A DNA stretch of 64,000 nt from Pseudomonas baltica. Its GTDB lineage: Bacteria > Pseudomonadota > Gammaproteobacteria > Pseudomonadales > Pseudomonadaceae. The notes under the pieces are model-generated. The model saw only the letters and a program-made list of their open reading frames with translations, ran no database searches and was not told the origin of the DNA. The stretch spans positions 2,418,001 to 2,482,000 of the forward strand of contig NZ_CP134771.1 in the NCBI RefSeq assembly GCF_031880315.1. Direction: 5' to 3'. Position numbers and translations under genes: made by a program. Below are positions 54,794-64,000 of this stretch, one piece after another; within the stretch, counting starts at the first letter, position 1; every line of letters begins with the position of its first letter.

Positions 54794-56248
54794 GATTGAG
54801 CTCCCAGGTGGCGAGCGCCATTTCGGCCTCGTTCAGATCGGAGAACGGCAGGCGCTGGCCGTGAATTTCCTGATAATCCTCGTGGCCCTTGCCGGCCAGG
54901 ACGATGACATCGTCGGCAGCGGCAGTGGCGATGGCCTGGGCGATGGCCGCCCCGCGGCCCGGCACGAATGGCACGGAGCCGGGGTTGACGAACCCGGCAC
55001 GGATGTCGTCGAAAATCGCCAGCGGTTCTTCGCTGCGCGGGTTGTCGTCGGTGACGACCACGCGATCGGCCAGGCGCTCGGCCACGGCGGCCATCAAGGG
55101 GCGCTTGCCACTGTCACGGTCGCCACCGCAACCGAACAGGCACACCAGCTGGCCTTTGGCGTGCGCACGCATTGCCTGCAACACCTGATCCAGGGCATCG
55201 GGGGTATGGGCGTAATCGACCACCACCAGGGGCCGCTTGCCGCCACCCAGGCGCTGCATACGGCCGACCGGACCTTCGAGCACTGGCAGCACCTTGAGGA
55301 TGTCGTCCAGTGGATAATCCATGCCCAGCAAGGCACCGACCGCCGCCAGTACGTTGCTCAGGTTGAAGCGCCCGAGCAGGCCGCTGCGCAGGCTGCGCTC
55401 GCCTTGTGCGGTGACCAGCGTGGCGCGCACGCCGCTGTCATCGAACGACGCTTCGCGGCAGTACAAGGTAGCGGCTGGGTCTTTGAGGCTGTAGGTGATC
55501 AAGCGCGATTCGGCCTCGCGACCGGCCAGTTCACGGCCCAGGTCGTCATCGAGATTCAATACGCGGCACTTGAGTGTCCGCCACGCGAACAGACGCGCCT
55601 TGGCGTCGGCATAGGCCTGCATGCTGCCGTGGTAATCGAGGTGGTCGCGCGACAGGTTGGTCAACACGGCCACGTCGAAGTCCAGCGCCGCTACGCGACC
55701 TTGATCCAGCGCGTGGGAGGAAACCTCCATGGCCACGGCGCGAGCACCGGCCTTGCGCAGGTCCGACAGGGTCGCCTGCACGGCAATCGGATCGGGCGTG
55801 GTCAGGCGGCCGCTTTTCAGCGAGCCATGGAAACCCGTGCCCAAGGTGCCAATCAGCCCGCAATGCTGGCCGAGCAAGTCCAGCGCCTGGGCGACCAACT
55901 GGGTGACGCTGGTCTTGCCGTTGGTGCCGGTGACACCCAGCAGGTTCATCTGCCGGCTCGGCTCGCCGTAGAAACGCCCGGCCAGGTCTGACAGCTGGGC
56001 GATCAAGCCCTTGACCGGAATCAGCGGAATGTCGGTCAAGGGCAGTACGGTGGCGCCTTCGACTTCATAGGCCACGGCAGCAGCACCATGGGCAATGGCA
56101 TCGGCAATGTGATCGCGGCCGTCGACCTTGAGCCCTGGCACCGCCAAAAACAGGTCGCCCGGCCGTACGTTGCGGCTGTCCAGAGTCAACTCGCGGATCA
56201 ATGGATCGCGCTCGACCTGGATGAACAACTGATTGAGTGACATGACCA

Positions 56249-56249
<1 letters not shown>
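54786..56249 (-). CDS. murE: UDP-MurNAc-L-Ala-D-Glu:meso-diaminopimelate ligase
   Basis: A 487-aa Mur ligase. The ATP loop is VTGTNGKTSVTQL. The DNPR motif (TDDNPRSEEP, about residue 395) shows that it adds meso-diaminopimelate, not lysine. The ATG at 56249 overlaps the ftsI TGA (TGATG) and has GGGAGG upstream. Confidence 0.98.
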
Positions 56250-58319
<2,070 letters not shown>

Positions 58320-58323
<4 letters not shown>

Positions 58324-59267
58324 CGGAGCTTCTCCGCCACGCGCATGACCGCGCTGCGCGAGCGCGGGTTGGCCTTGAGCTCGGCCTCGGAGGCGAACTG
58401 CGCCTTGCCGTGGACCTTGATCTTCGGCACGAAGGCTTCGAAACGCACCGGCAGGTTGCGCGGCAGATTGTCGGCTTCGCCCTTGGCCAAGCGACGCATG
58501 AAGAGTTTGACGATACGGTCTTCGAGCGAATGGAAGCTGATGACGACCAGGCGTCCGCCGACTTCCAGGGCGTCGAGTGCCGCTTCGAGGCCAGCCTCCA
58601 GATCACCCAATTCGTTGTTGACGTGGATACGCAGCCCCTGAAAGGCGCGCGTGGCCGGGTTCTTGCCCTTTTCCCAGGCAGGGTTGGCAACCTTGAGCAC
58701 TTCGGCCAGGTCACCGGTGCGCAGAAAGGGCTCGGTTTCGCGACGCAGCACTACGGCACGGGCCATGCGCCGGGCGAAACGCTCTTCGCCGTATTCCTTG
58801 AAGACCCGGGCAATTTCTTCTTCCGGCGCCTGGGCGATGAACTCGGCGGCACTGACGCCGCGCGTCGGGTCCATGCGCATGTCCAGCGGGCCGTCGTTCA
58901 TGAAGCTGAAACCGCGCTCGGGGTCATCGAGCTGGGGCGACGACACGCCAAGGTCCATCAGCACGCCTTGAACCTTGCCGGCCAGACCTTGCTCGGCGAT
59001 GACCGCGGCCATTTCGGCAAAACTGCGCTGCACAATGACAAAGCGGCCGTCTTCGGCCGCCAGCGCTTGCCCGGTGGCAATCGCTTGAGGATCCTTGTCG
59101 AACCCTAGCAGGCGGCCATCGGGCCCGAGCTTGGAGAGCAGTAATCGACTGTGCCCACCGCGGCCGAACGTGCCATCCAGATAGCAGCCATCGACGCGCA
59201 CGTCCAGAGCCTCGACAGCTTCGTCGAGCAGCACGGTGATGTGGTTAAAGCCGCTATCTATAGTCAC
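58320..59267 (-). CDS. rsmH: 16S rRNA m4C1402 methyltransferase RsmH (MraW)
   Basis: A 315-aa SAM-dependent enzyme. [19 protein letters not shown] (~28-46) binds SAM and [19 protein letters not shown] is the family signature. It methylates N4 of C1402; RsmI at 60554 methylates the 2'-O of the same base. The start is GTG at 59267, overlapping the mraZ TGA (GTGA). Confidence 0.97.
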
Positions 59268-59719
59268 AGAATCAAATCACGCAGTTCAGCGGGCATCGCG
59301 CCCGGTCGTTGTATGGCTTCCAGGTCCGCTGTCGCAACAACGTTCCAGGCGTCTTCGTCCCACAATTGAAACTTGTTCAGCTGGCCGACCAGCATGGTGC
59401 GCTTGTCGAGCTTGGCGTACTCGCGCAAACGCGGCGGAACCAGGAAACGACCGCTGCCGTCGAGTTCGAGATCCACCGCATTACCAATCAGCAAACGCTG
59501 AAGGCGACGGGCTTCGTCATCGAACGACGGCAACTTGCTCAACCTGGCTTCAATAATTTCCCATTCATCCAGCGGATAGACGCAAAGGCACGGGGAGACG
59601 GTATCGATCGTGATCACCAACTGTCCGGAACTACGCGAATTCAGCTCGTCACGGTACCGGCTCGGCATAGCGAGACGACCCTTGGCATCGAGACTGATGG
59701 CATTCGCTCCGCGAAACAC
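59264..59719 (-). CDS. mraZ: Transcriptional regulator MraZ
   Basis: A 151-aa protein with two SpoVT/AbrB-like DNA-binding halves: [20 protein letters not shown] (~7-26) and [17 protein letters not shown] (~82-98). In E. coli MraZ forms a ring and represses the dcw promoter through TGGGN repeats. Three such repeats at 10-bp spacing lie at its own promoter (59759-59783). It is the first gene of the dcw cluster. Confidence 0.97.
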   Translation of the reverse strand: MFRGANAISLDAKGRLAMPSRYRDELNSRSSGQLVITIDTVSPCLCVYPLDEWEIIEARLSKLPSFDDEARRLQRLLIGNAVDLELDGSGRFLVPPRLREYAKLDKRTMLVGQLNKFQLWDEDAWNVVATADLEAIQRPGAMPAELRDLIL

Positions 59720-59758
59720 AGCTGCGCTTCCCCTTTTTTACTTTTTTGCGTCCAAAAA

Positions 59759-59784
59759 ACCCACTTTGTGCCACTTCTCTCCAC
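59759..59784 (-). promoter_or_regulatory. MraZ operator: three TGGNN repeats
   Basis: On the minus strand TGGAG (59783-59779), TGGCA (59773-59769) and TGGGT (59763-59759) recur with an exact 10-bp step. They fit the MraZ site TGGGN-N5-TGGGN-N5-TGGGN, with one mismatch in each of the first two. They lie just after the -10 box, fit for autorepression. Confidence 0.72.
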
Positions 59785-59792
59785 TCGCGCAC

Positions 59793-59822
59793 ACTATAGG
59801 AACCCGCCTGCCACACCGTCAA
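59793..59822 (-). promoter_or_regulatory. Sigma-70 promoter of mraZ and the dcw cluster
   Basis: On the minus strand TTGACG (59822-59817), an 18-bp spacer and TATAGT (59798-59793) form a strong sigma-70 promoter about 75 bp before the mraZ ATG. The MraZ repeats follow directly. The rest of the 59720-60033 spacer is AT-rich and holds no gene; its right end carries the T-run after rnpB. Confidence 0.75.
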
Positions 59823-60033
59823 GGCGCGCACGCGACGAAAAGCCTTACAGATCGGAGATTTACAGTGCATTTGGGATACAGAACAGCAAAAAGAGGGGGA
59901 TTTTCGGATAACAACGTTTGATAAATCAGGCAACTAGCGGCCAAAGTTAAAGTGTTTTATCAAGAGCAAGAATTTTTCAGGATTACGACGAGGGGTATCG
60001 GATGGCGTTTTGCCAATGAAGCGAGGGAAAAAG

Positions 60034-60396
60034 GTGGAGAGTCGATCTGTAAGCCGGGTTCTGTCGAGGACAGTCATTCCTCTACGGTGGCCATCACTGG
60101 ACACCTTTAGCAACCTACCCGGTTCCAACGCGGGCCGCGCCATATGGAACCCTATTTGGTCTTGCTCCGAGTGGGGTTTACCTTGACCACGAACTGTTGC
60201 CAGTCGCGCGGTGCGCTCTTACCGCACCTTTTCACCCTTACCGGCGCCGAAGCGCTTAGGCGGTTATTTTCTGTGGCACTTTCCGTAGGCTCACGCCCCC
60301 CAGGTATTACCTGGCACTCCGCCCTATGGAGCCCGGACTTTCCTCCCCCCCCTTTTGCGGAACAAAAGAAGGCAGCGACTGTCCGATCGACTCTCC
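60034..60396 (-). ncRNA. rnpB: RNase P RNA (bacterial type A)
   Basis: The catalytic RNA that trims tRNA 5' ends. The ends form a perfect 12-bp P1 helix (60396-60385 with 60047-60036, GGAGAGTCGATC/GATCGACTCTCC). The universal GAGGAAAGTCCGGGCTCC lies near the 5' end and ACAGAACCCGGCTTA near the 3' end; both are diagnostic. A T-run (60034-60028) follows, so P1 itself may act as terminator. The place between the dcw cluster and rsmI matches other pseudomonads. Confidence 0.96.
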
Positions 60397-60404
60397 GCCG
60401 GCAA

Positions 60405-60432
60405 GATTAACGGCAGCGGCCCTCAAGAACAA
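60405..60432 (-). promoter_or_regulatory. rnpB promoter
   Basis: On the minus strand TTGTTC (60432-60427), 16 bp and TTAATC (60410-60405) lie 8 bp before the RNA 5' end. A hairpin, TTGAGGGGATGT with ACATCCTCCAA (about 60444-60476), stands upstream and has no T-run on the minus strand. Confidence 0.6.
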
Positions 60433-60532
60433 GCTTTATCGCGGCTTGAGGGGATGTGTGGACATCCTCCAAGGTTGGAGCGGCCTCTGCCCATGAAGCT
60501 CTTGAACCCGCACAAACCGGACAGCTTTGTGA

Positions 60533-60552
60533 GCAGAGCCCGCTCCCACAGG
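60533..60552. repeat. Partial REP element
   Basis: GCAGAGCCCGCTCCCACAGG is half a REP unit just after the rsmI stop codon. No clear inverted partner is seen; weakly related sequence may extend left to about 60480. Confidence 0.6.
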
Positions 60553-60553
60553 T

Positions 60554-61423
60554 TCAATCCTTCTGCTTCTCGAGGGCGACCTGATACAACAGGTTCTTGC
60601 GCACGCCGGTGATTTCCGCAGCCAGAGCCGCCGCGCGCTTGAGTGGCATCTCCTTGAGCAGCAGATCAAGGATACGCATCACTTCGGTACTCACGGCCTC
60701 GTCGCTTTCGGGTGCGGTCCACCCCGCCACCAGCACCACACACTCGCCGCGTTGCTGGTTGCTGTCGCCCTCGACGAAGGCGCGCAGTTCGGACAGCGGC
60801 AAGCCCTTGAGGGTTTCGAACGTCTTGGTCAGCTCCCGTGCCAGCAGCGCCGGGCGCTCGGCACCGAACACCTGCTCCATATCCTGCAGGCATTCGAGAA
60901 TCCGGTGCGGTGCTTCGTAAAAGATCAGCGTTCGCGGCTCCTCGCGCACCTGTTCGAGACGCGCCTTGCGCCCGGTCGTCTTGGCCGGCAGGAAACCCTC
61001 GAAGATGAAGCGATCGGACGGCAGACCCGCCGCCGACAGCGCGGCGATCAGGGCACAGGCACCTGGGACCGGCACCACCGGCACACCGGCGGCCCGCGCT
61101 TGGCGCACCAGATGATAGCCAGGGTCGGAAATCAGCGGCGTGCCGGCATCGGAGATCAACGCCACGCTGTCACCCGCCAGCAGCCGGGTGATGAAACGGC
61201 TGCCCTCTTCGCGCTCATTGTGCTCATGGCAGGCCGCCAATGGCGTCTCGATACCGAAGTGCTGCAACAGGCGGATCGAGTGCCGGGTATCCTCGGCCGC
61301 AATCAGGGCCACGTCGGCGAGCACCTTGAGGGCGCGAGCGCTCATGTCATCGAGATTGCCGATGGGCGTCGCCACTACATAAAGTGTGCCAGTCGTGGAA
61401 TTCAAAGCGCCCGTCACAGTCAC
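60554..61423 (-). CDS. rsmI: 16S rRNA C1402 2'-O-methyltransferase RsmI
   Basis: A 289-aa tetrapyrrole-methylase-fold enzyme. TLYVVATPIGNLDDMS is at the N-terminus, and DAGTPLISDPGYHLV holds the SAM site. The start is set at GTG 61423 because AAGG lies 8 bp upstream; the GTG at 61432 overlaps that ribosome site. It is divergent from lpoA. Together with RsmH it completes modification of C1402 in the ribosomal P site. Confidence 0.95.
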   Translation of the reverse strand: MTVTGALNSTTGTLYVVATPIGNLDDMSARALKVLADVALIAAEDTRHSIRLLQHFGIETPLAACHEHNEREEGSRFITRLLAGDSVALISDAGTPLISDPGYHLVRQARAAGVPVVPVPGACALIAALSAAGLPSDRFIFEGFLPAKTTGRKARLEQVREEPRTLIFYEAPHRILECLQDMEQVFGAERPALLARELTKTFETLKGLPLSELRAFVEGDSNQQRGECVVLVAGWTAPESDEAVSTEVMRILDLLLKEMPLKRAAALAAEITGVRKNLLYQVALEKQKD

Positions 61424-61637
61424 AGCACACACCTTAATGGTTTGGCAAAAGACCCATTGTACCGTCTTGCGCGCGCCGGTCGACACTCGATACGACGACG
61501 AGGGCTGCGGCCACCTTGGAGATGTTTTGCAACCACTGGCGCAATGCATGAACGCTTTCACACCAGTAACATCGCGCCCAGGCCAGTGCTTGGGTACAAT
61601 TGCTCGCTTAAACCGAACCGGTATCAGGAAGATCTAA

Positions 61638-63416
61638 ATGATAGCTTGCCTGCGGCTGCTGACCGCCCTTTGCCTCGCTGCCCTGCTGGCAGCTTGCGCC
61701 AGCTCCCCGTCATCGACACTGGGTGAACTGCCGCGCACGCCGGATGCGAGCATCGAACAACTGCTCGAAAAAGCCGCCACAGCCAAACCGGAAGAAGCCG
61801 CGCTGCTACGCCTCAGCGCCGCCGACCAGGCTTCGCGCCAGGGCGATGCCGCCCGCGCCGCGCAAATCCTCGGCACCGTGCCGCTGGACTCGCTCAAGCC
61901 CGCCCAGCAGATTTTCGCGGTAACCCTGAGCGCCGAACTGGCCATGACCCGCAACGATTTCAAGGCAGCCCTGAGCAGCCTCAATCACCCGAGCATGAGC
62001 CATCTGGCAGAGCTGCCGGTAGAACAGCAGATCCGCACCTCGACCGTGAAGGCCAAGGCGCTGGAAGCCGACAACCAGCCCCTGGCAGCGGCCCGTGAAC
62101 GCATCTTCATCGCTCCGCTGCTCAATGGCGCCGAAGCCGCGACCAACCAAGAGGCCATCTGGTCGCTGGTCATGGCGCTGCCGCCAGAGCAGCTGCAGGC
62201 CACCAGCAATGACGACCTCGGTGGCTGGCTGAGCCTGGCCCTGGCTGCCAAGACCCCGGGCACCCTGCAGCAACAGCAGGCCGCCATCGACAACTGGATC
62301 GCCCAGCATCCCAACCACCCTGCCGCCAAGCAGTTGCCGCAACAGCTGGTGACCATCAAGAACCTCAAGAACCAGCCGCTGGACAAGATCGCCCTGCTGC
62401 TGCCACAACAGGGCCAGCTGGTATCTGTCGCGCGCGCCCTGCGCGAAGGCTTCATGGCTGCGCAATTCCAGGCCCAGCAAAGCGGCCAGAAAGTCCCCGC
62501 CATCGAGATCTACGACAGCTCGCGCATCACCTCCATGGATGACTTCTACCGCCAGGCCCAGGCGGCCGGCGTACAACTGGTGGTCGGCCCCCTGGAGAAG
62601 AACCTGGTCAAGCAACTCAATGGCAAACCGCAACTGCCGCTGCCTACCCTCGCCCTCAACTACAGCGATTCGACCCAGGCTGGGCCGCCCCAGCTGTTCC
62701 AGTTTGGTCTGGCGGCTGAAGACGAAGCCCACGAAGTCGCCCGCCGGGCCCGCGCCGACGGCCTGCACAACGCCGCGGCCATGGTACCGAAGGGCGAATG
62801 GGGCGATCGCGTACTCGCAGCCTTCCGCCAGGACTGGGAGGGCGGCGGCGGCAAGATCATGGCCGTCGAACGCGTCGACCAACCCGTAGCCCTGGCCAAC
62901 CAGATCGCCGACATGTTCCAGCTGCACGGCGCCGGCAATACCACCGGCGCCACACCTACCCGCCGCCAGGACATCGACTTCATCTTCCTGGCCGCCACGC
63001 CGCAGCTGGCACAGCAGATCAAACCGACCCTGAACTACCAGTACGCGGGCGACGTGCCTGTCTACGCCACCTCCCACGTCTATAGCGCCAGTGGCGACCA
63101 GGCTCAATACAACGACATGGCTGGCGTGCGCTTTTGCGAAACACCCTGGCTGCTGGATACCGGCAACGCCCTGCGTCAGCAAGTCGTGCGCCAATGGCCA
63201 CAATCGGCTGGCAGCCTCGGGCGCCTCTACGCCATGGGCGCCGACGCCTTTCTGCTCGCACCGCGCCTGGATCAACTCAAGGCCCTGCCGGATAACCGTA
63301 TCGACGGCCTGTCGGGCAGCCTCAGCATGACCACCGGCCAGCGCATCGAGCGTCAACTGCCTTGGGCACAATTCGACGGCGGGCAGGTCAAGCGCCTTCC
63401 CGATACGCCGCGCTGA
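61638..63416 (+). CDS. lpoA: Penicillin-binding protein activator LpoA
   Basis: A 592-aa outer-membrane lipoprotein. The signal peptide ends in the lipobox LLAAC, with Cys at residue ~20. Residues ~30-240 are TPR-like helices, and the C-terminal part is a periplasmic-binding-protein-like fold (KIALLLPQQGQLVSVARAL onwards). LpoA activates PBP1a-type synthases. Its TGA overlaps the yraN ATG (TGATG), so the two are coupled. Confidence 0.93.
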   Translation: MIACLRLLTALCLAALLAACASSPSSTLGELPRTPDASIEQLLEKAATAKPEEAALLRLSAADQASRQGDAARAAQILGTVPLDSLKPAQQIFAVTLSAELAMTRNDFKAALSSLNHPSMSHLAELPVEQQIRTSTVKAKALEADNQPLAAARERIFIAPLLNGAEAATNQEAIWSLVMALPPEQLQATSNDDLGGWLSLALAAKTPGTLQQQQAAIDNWIAQHPNHPAAKQLPQQLVTIKNLKNQPLDKIALLLPQQGQLVSVARALREGFMAAQFQAQQSGQKVPAIEIYDSSRITSMDDFYRQAQAAGVQLVVGPLEKNLVKQLNGKPQLPLPTLALNYSDSTQAGPPQLFQFGLAAEDEAHEVARRARADGLHNAAAMVPKGEWGDRVLAAFRQDWEGGGGKIMAVERVDQPVALANQIADMFQLHGAGNTTGATPTRRQDIDFIFLAATPQLAQQIKPTLNYQYAGDVPVYATSHVYSASGDQAQYNDMAGVRFCETPWLLDTGNALRQQVVRQWPQSAGSLGRLYAMGADAFLLAPRLDQLKALPDNRIDGLSGSLSMTTGQRIERQLPWAQFDGGQVKRLPDTPR

Positions 63417-63802
63417 TGCCAGCACCGCTTTCCCCGCCGCAGACACGTCAGCGCAGTGGCCAGCAAGCCGAGCAGTGGGCCGAACGCCACCTGCTCGAGC
63501 AGGGTATGCGCACCCTGTTCAGGAACTGGCGCTGCAAACGAGGTGAGCTGGATCTGGTCATGGTTGATGGCGATACAGTAGTATTCGTCGAAGTTCGCTA
63601 TCGCCTGCATTCACAATGGGGCGGAGCGGCGGGTAGCGTCGATGCCGGCAAGCGTAAGAAGCTGGTATTGGCCGCCCAGTATTTTTTGTTGCAAGAAGCG
63701 CGTTGGGCCGATGCCCCCTGCCGGTTCGACGTGGTCGCCATTGAAGGCAGCGATCCTTCGACAGCAGGTCTCAACTGGCTGAAAAACGCTTTCGAGAGCT
63801 GA
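63416..63802 (+). CDS. yraN: YraN family endonuclease-like protein
   Basis: A 128-aa protein of the UPF0102/YraN family. The restriction-endonuclease-like core is complete: RGELDLVMVDGDTVVFVEVR (~41-60) gives E-D...E-V, and QWAERHLLEQGMRTLFRNWR precedes it. The activity is unproven. It overlaps lpoA and is followed after 137 bp by the gmhA-type gene, the same order as PA4423-PA4425. Confidence 0.93.
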   Translation: MPAPLSPPQTRQRSGQQAEQWAERHLLEQGMRTLFRNWRCKRGELDLVMVDGDTVVFVEVRYRLHSQWGGAAGSVDAGKRKKLVLAAQYFLLQEARWADAPCRFDVVAIEGSDPSTAGLNWLKNAFES

Positions 63803-63939
63803 TACGCGATGCTTGCCGCGCCCCTTTTCATACTCACGACTTCTAACGCTTTGTTTTGCGGGCCGCACATTCATGTGCCGGGCAGCATTCGAGACCACTC
63901 GAAACTCCCCGACCAGCCGCCCTACTTAAGGTCTCATTG

Positions 63940-64000
63940 ATGGACATGCAATCCCGAATTCGCCAGCTTTTTCAGGCTAGTATCGATACCAAGCAACAGG
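63940..64000 (+). CDS. SIS-domain protein GmhA/DiaA-like (3' end outside window)
   Basis: Only the first 20 residues, MDMQSRIRQLFQASIDTKQQ, are in the window. They match the N-terminus of the Pseudomonas phosphoheptose isomerase family (PA4425, as I recall), which is either GmhA for LPS heptose or DiaA for DnaA control. AAGG lies 9 bp before the ATG. The SIS domain itself is outside the window, so the assignment rests on the N-terminus and gene order. Confidence 0.75.
   Translation, partial: MDMQSRIRQLFQASIDTKQQ

Noticed and set aside
61806..63446. A 546-codon minus-strand frame opposite lpoA
   Set aside because: It is a codon-bias shadow; LpoA, with its lipobox and overlap with yraN, is the real gene.

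Overview
The window is a GC-rich chromosomal segment of a Pseudomonas species, most likely from the fluorescens/putida side of the genus. The evidence is the near-canonical division and cell-wall (dcw) cluster, the Pseudomonas-type RNase P RNA, the groES-groEL / fxsA / ampG / yajQ / argJ / secA / dciA / lpxC gene order, and several intergenic REP-type palindromes. I see no prophage, IS element, CRISPR array or rRNA/tRNA gene.

Layout. 1-4.7 kb: the tail of a SirB1-family gene, a MEST-like alpha/beta hydrolase, an LrgA/LrgB holin-like pair with a divergent LysR regulator, and a MioC-like flavodoxin. 4.8-10.1 kb: a blue-light and pterin region. It holds a short LOV photoreceptor (PpSB1-LOV type), a PilZ-like protein, a B12-motif-less LitR/PplR-type MerR regulator, an ABM-domain membrane protein, and folM-folE-folX for tetrahydromonapterin. 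A near-consensus PplR box overlaps the promoter in front of folM. 10.1-15.4 kb: an uncharacterised catabolic island (2-hydroxyacid dehydrogenase, SDR, FAH hydrolase, MFS transporter) with a divergent AraC regulator. 15.5-23.1 kb: redox and housekeeping genes (hopJ-like, trxB, peroxiredoxin, cysZ, glutathione peroxidase, slyD-like, pta, acyltransferase).

23.2-41.2 kb: groEL/groES with a sigma-32-like promoter, fxsA, hugZ-like, a DUF481 outer-membrane protein, an alkyltransferase-like protein, ampG, mscS, yajQ, panE, a histidine kinase with no adjacent response regulator, a PduO-type cobalamin adenosyltransferase, a MutT-ThiE fusion, argJ, secA and the helicase loader dciA. 41.2-41.9 kb has no gene but carries two long nested imperfect palindromes that also pair with each other. 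41.9-59.7 kb: the dcw cluster, transcribed leftwards as mraZ-rsmH-ftsL-ftsI-murE-murF-mraY-murD-ftsW-murG-murC-ddlB-ftsQ-ftsA-ftsZ-lpxC, mostly with overlapping or tightly spaced genes. Its promoter has an MraZ-type operator. 60-64 kb: rnpB, rsmI, lpoA, yraN and the start of a gmhA/SIS gene.

How they work together: the dcw genes make lipid II and the divisome, ampG recycles muropeptides, lpoA activates a penicillin-binding protein, and lpxC balances LPS against peptidoglycan. The left part links light sensing to pterin cofactor synthesis and probably holds the least described biology, together with the 41.3-41.8 kb palindromes and the 10-15 kb catabolic island.
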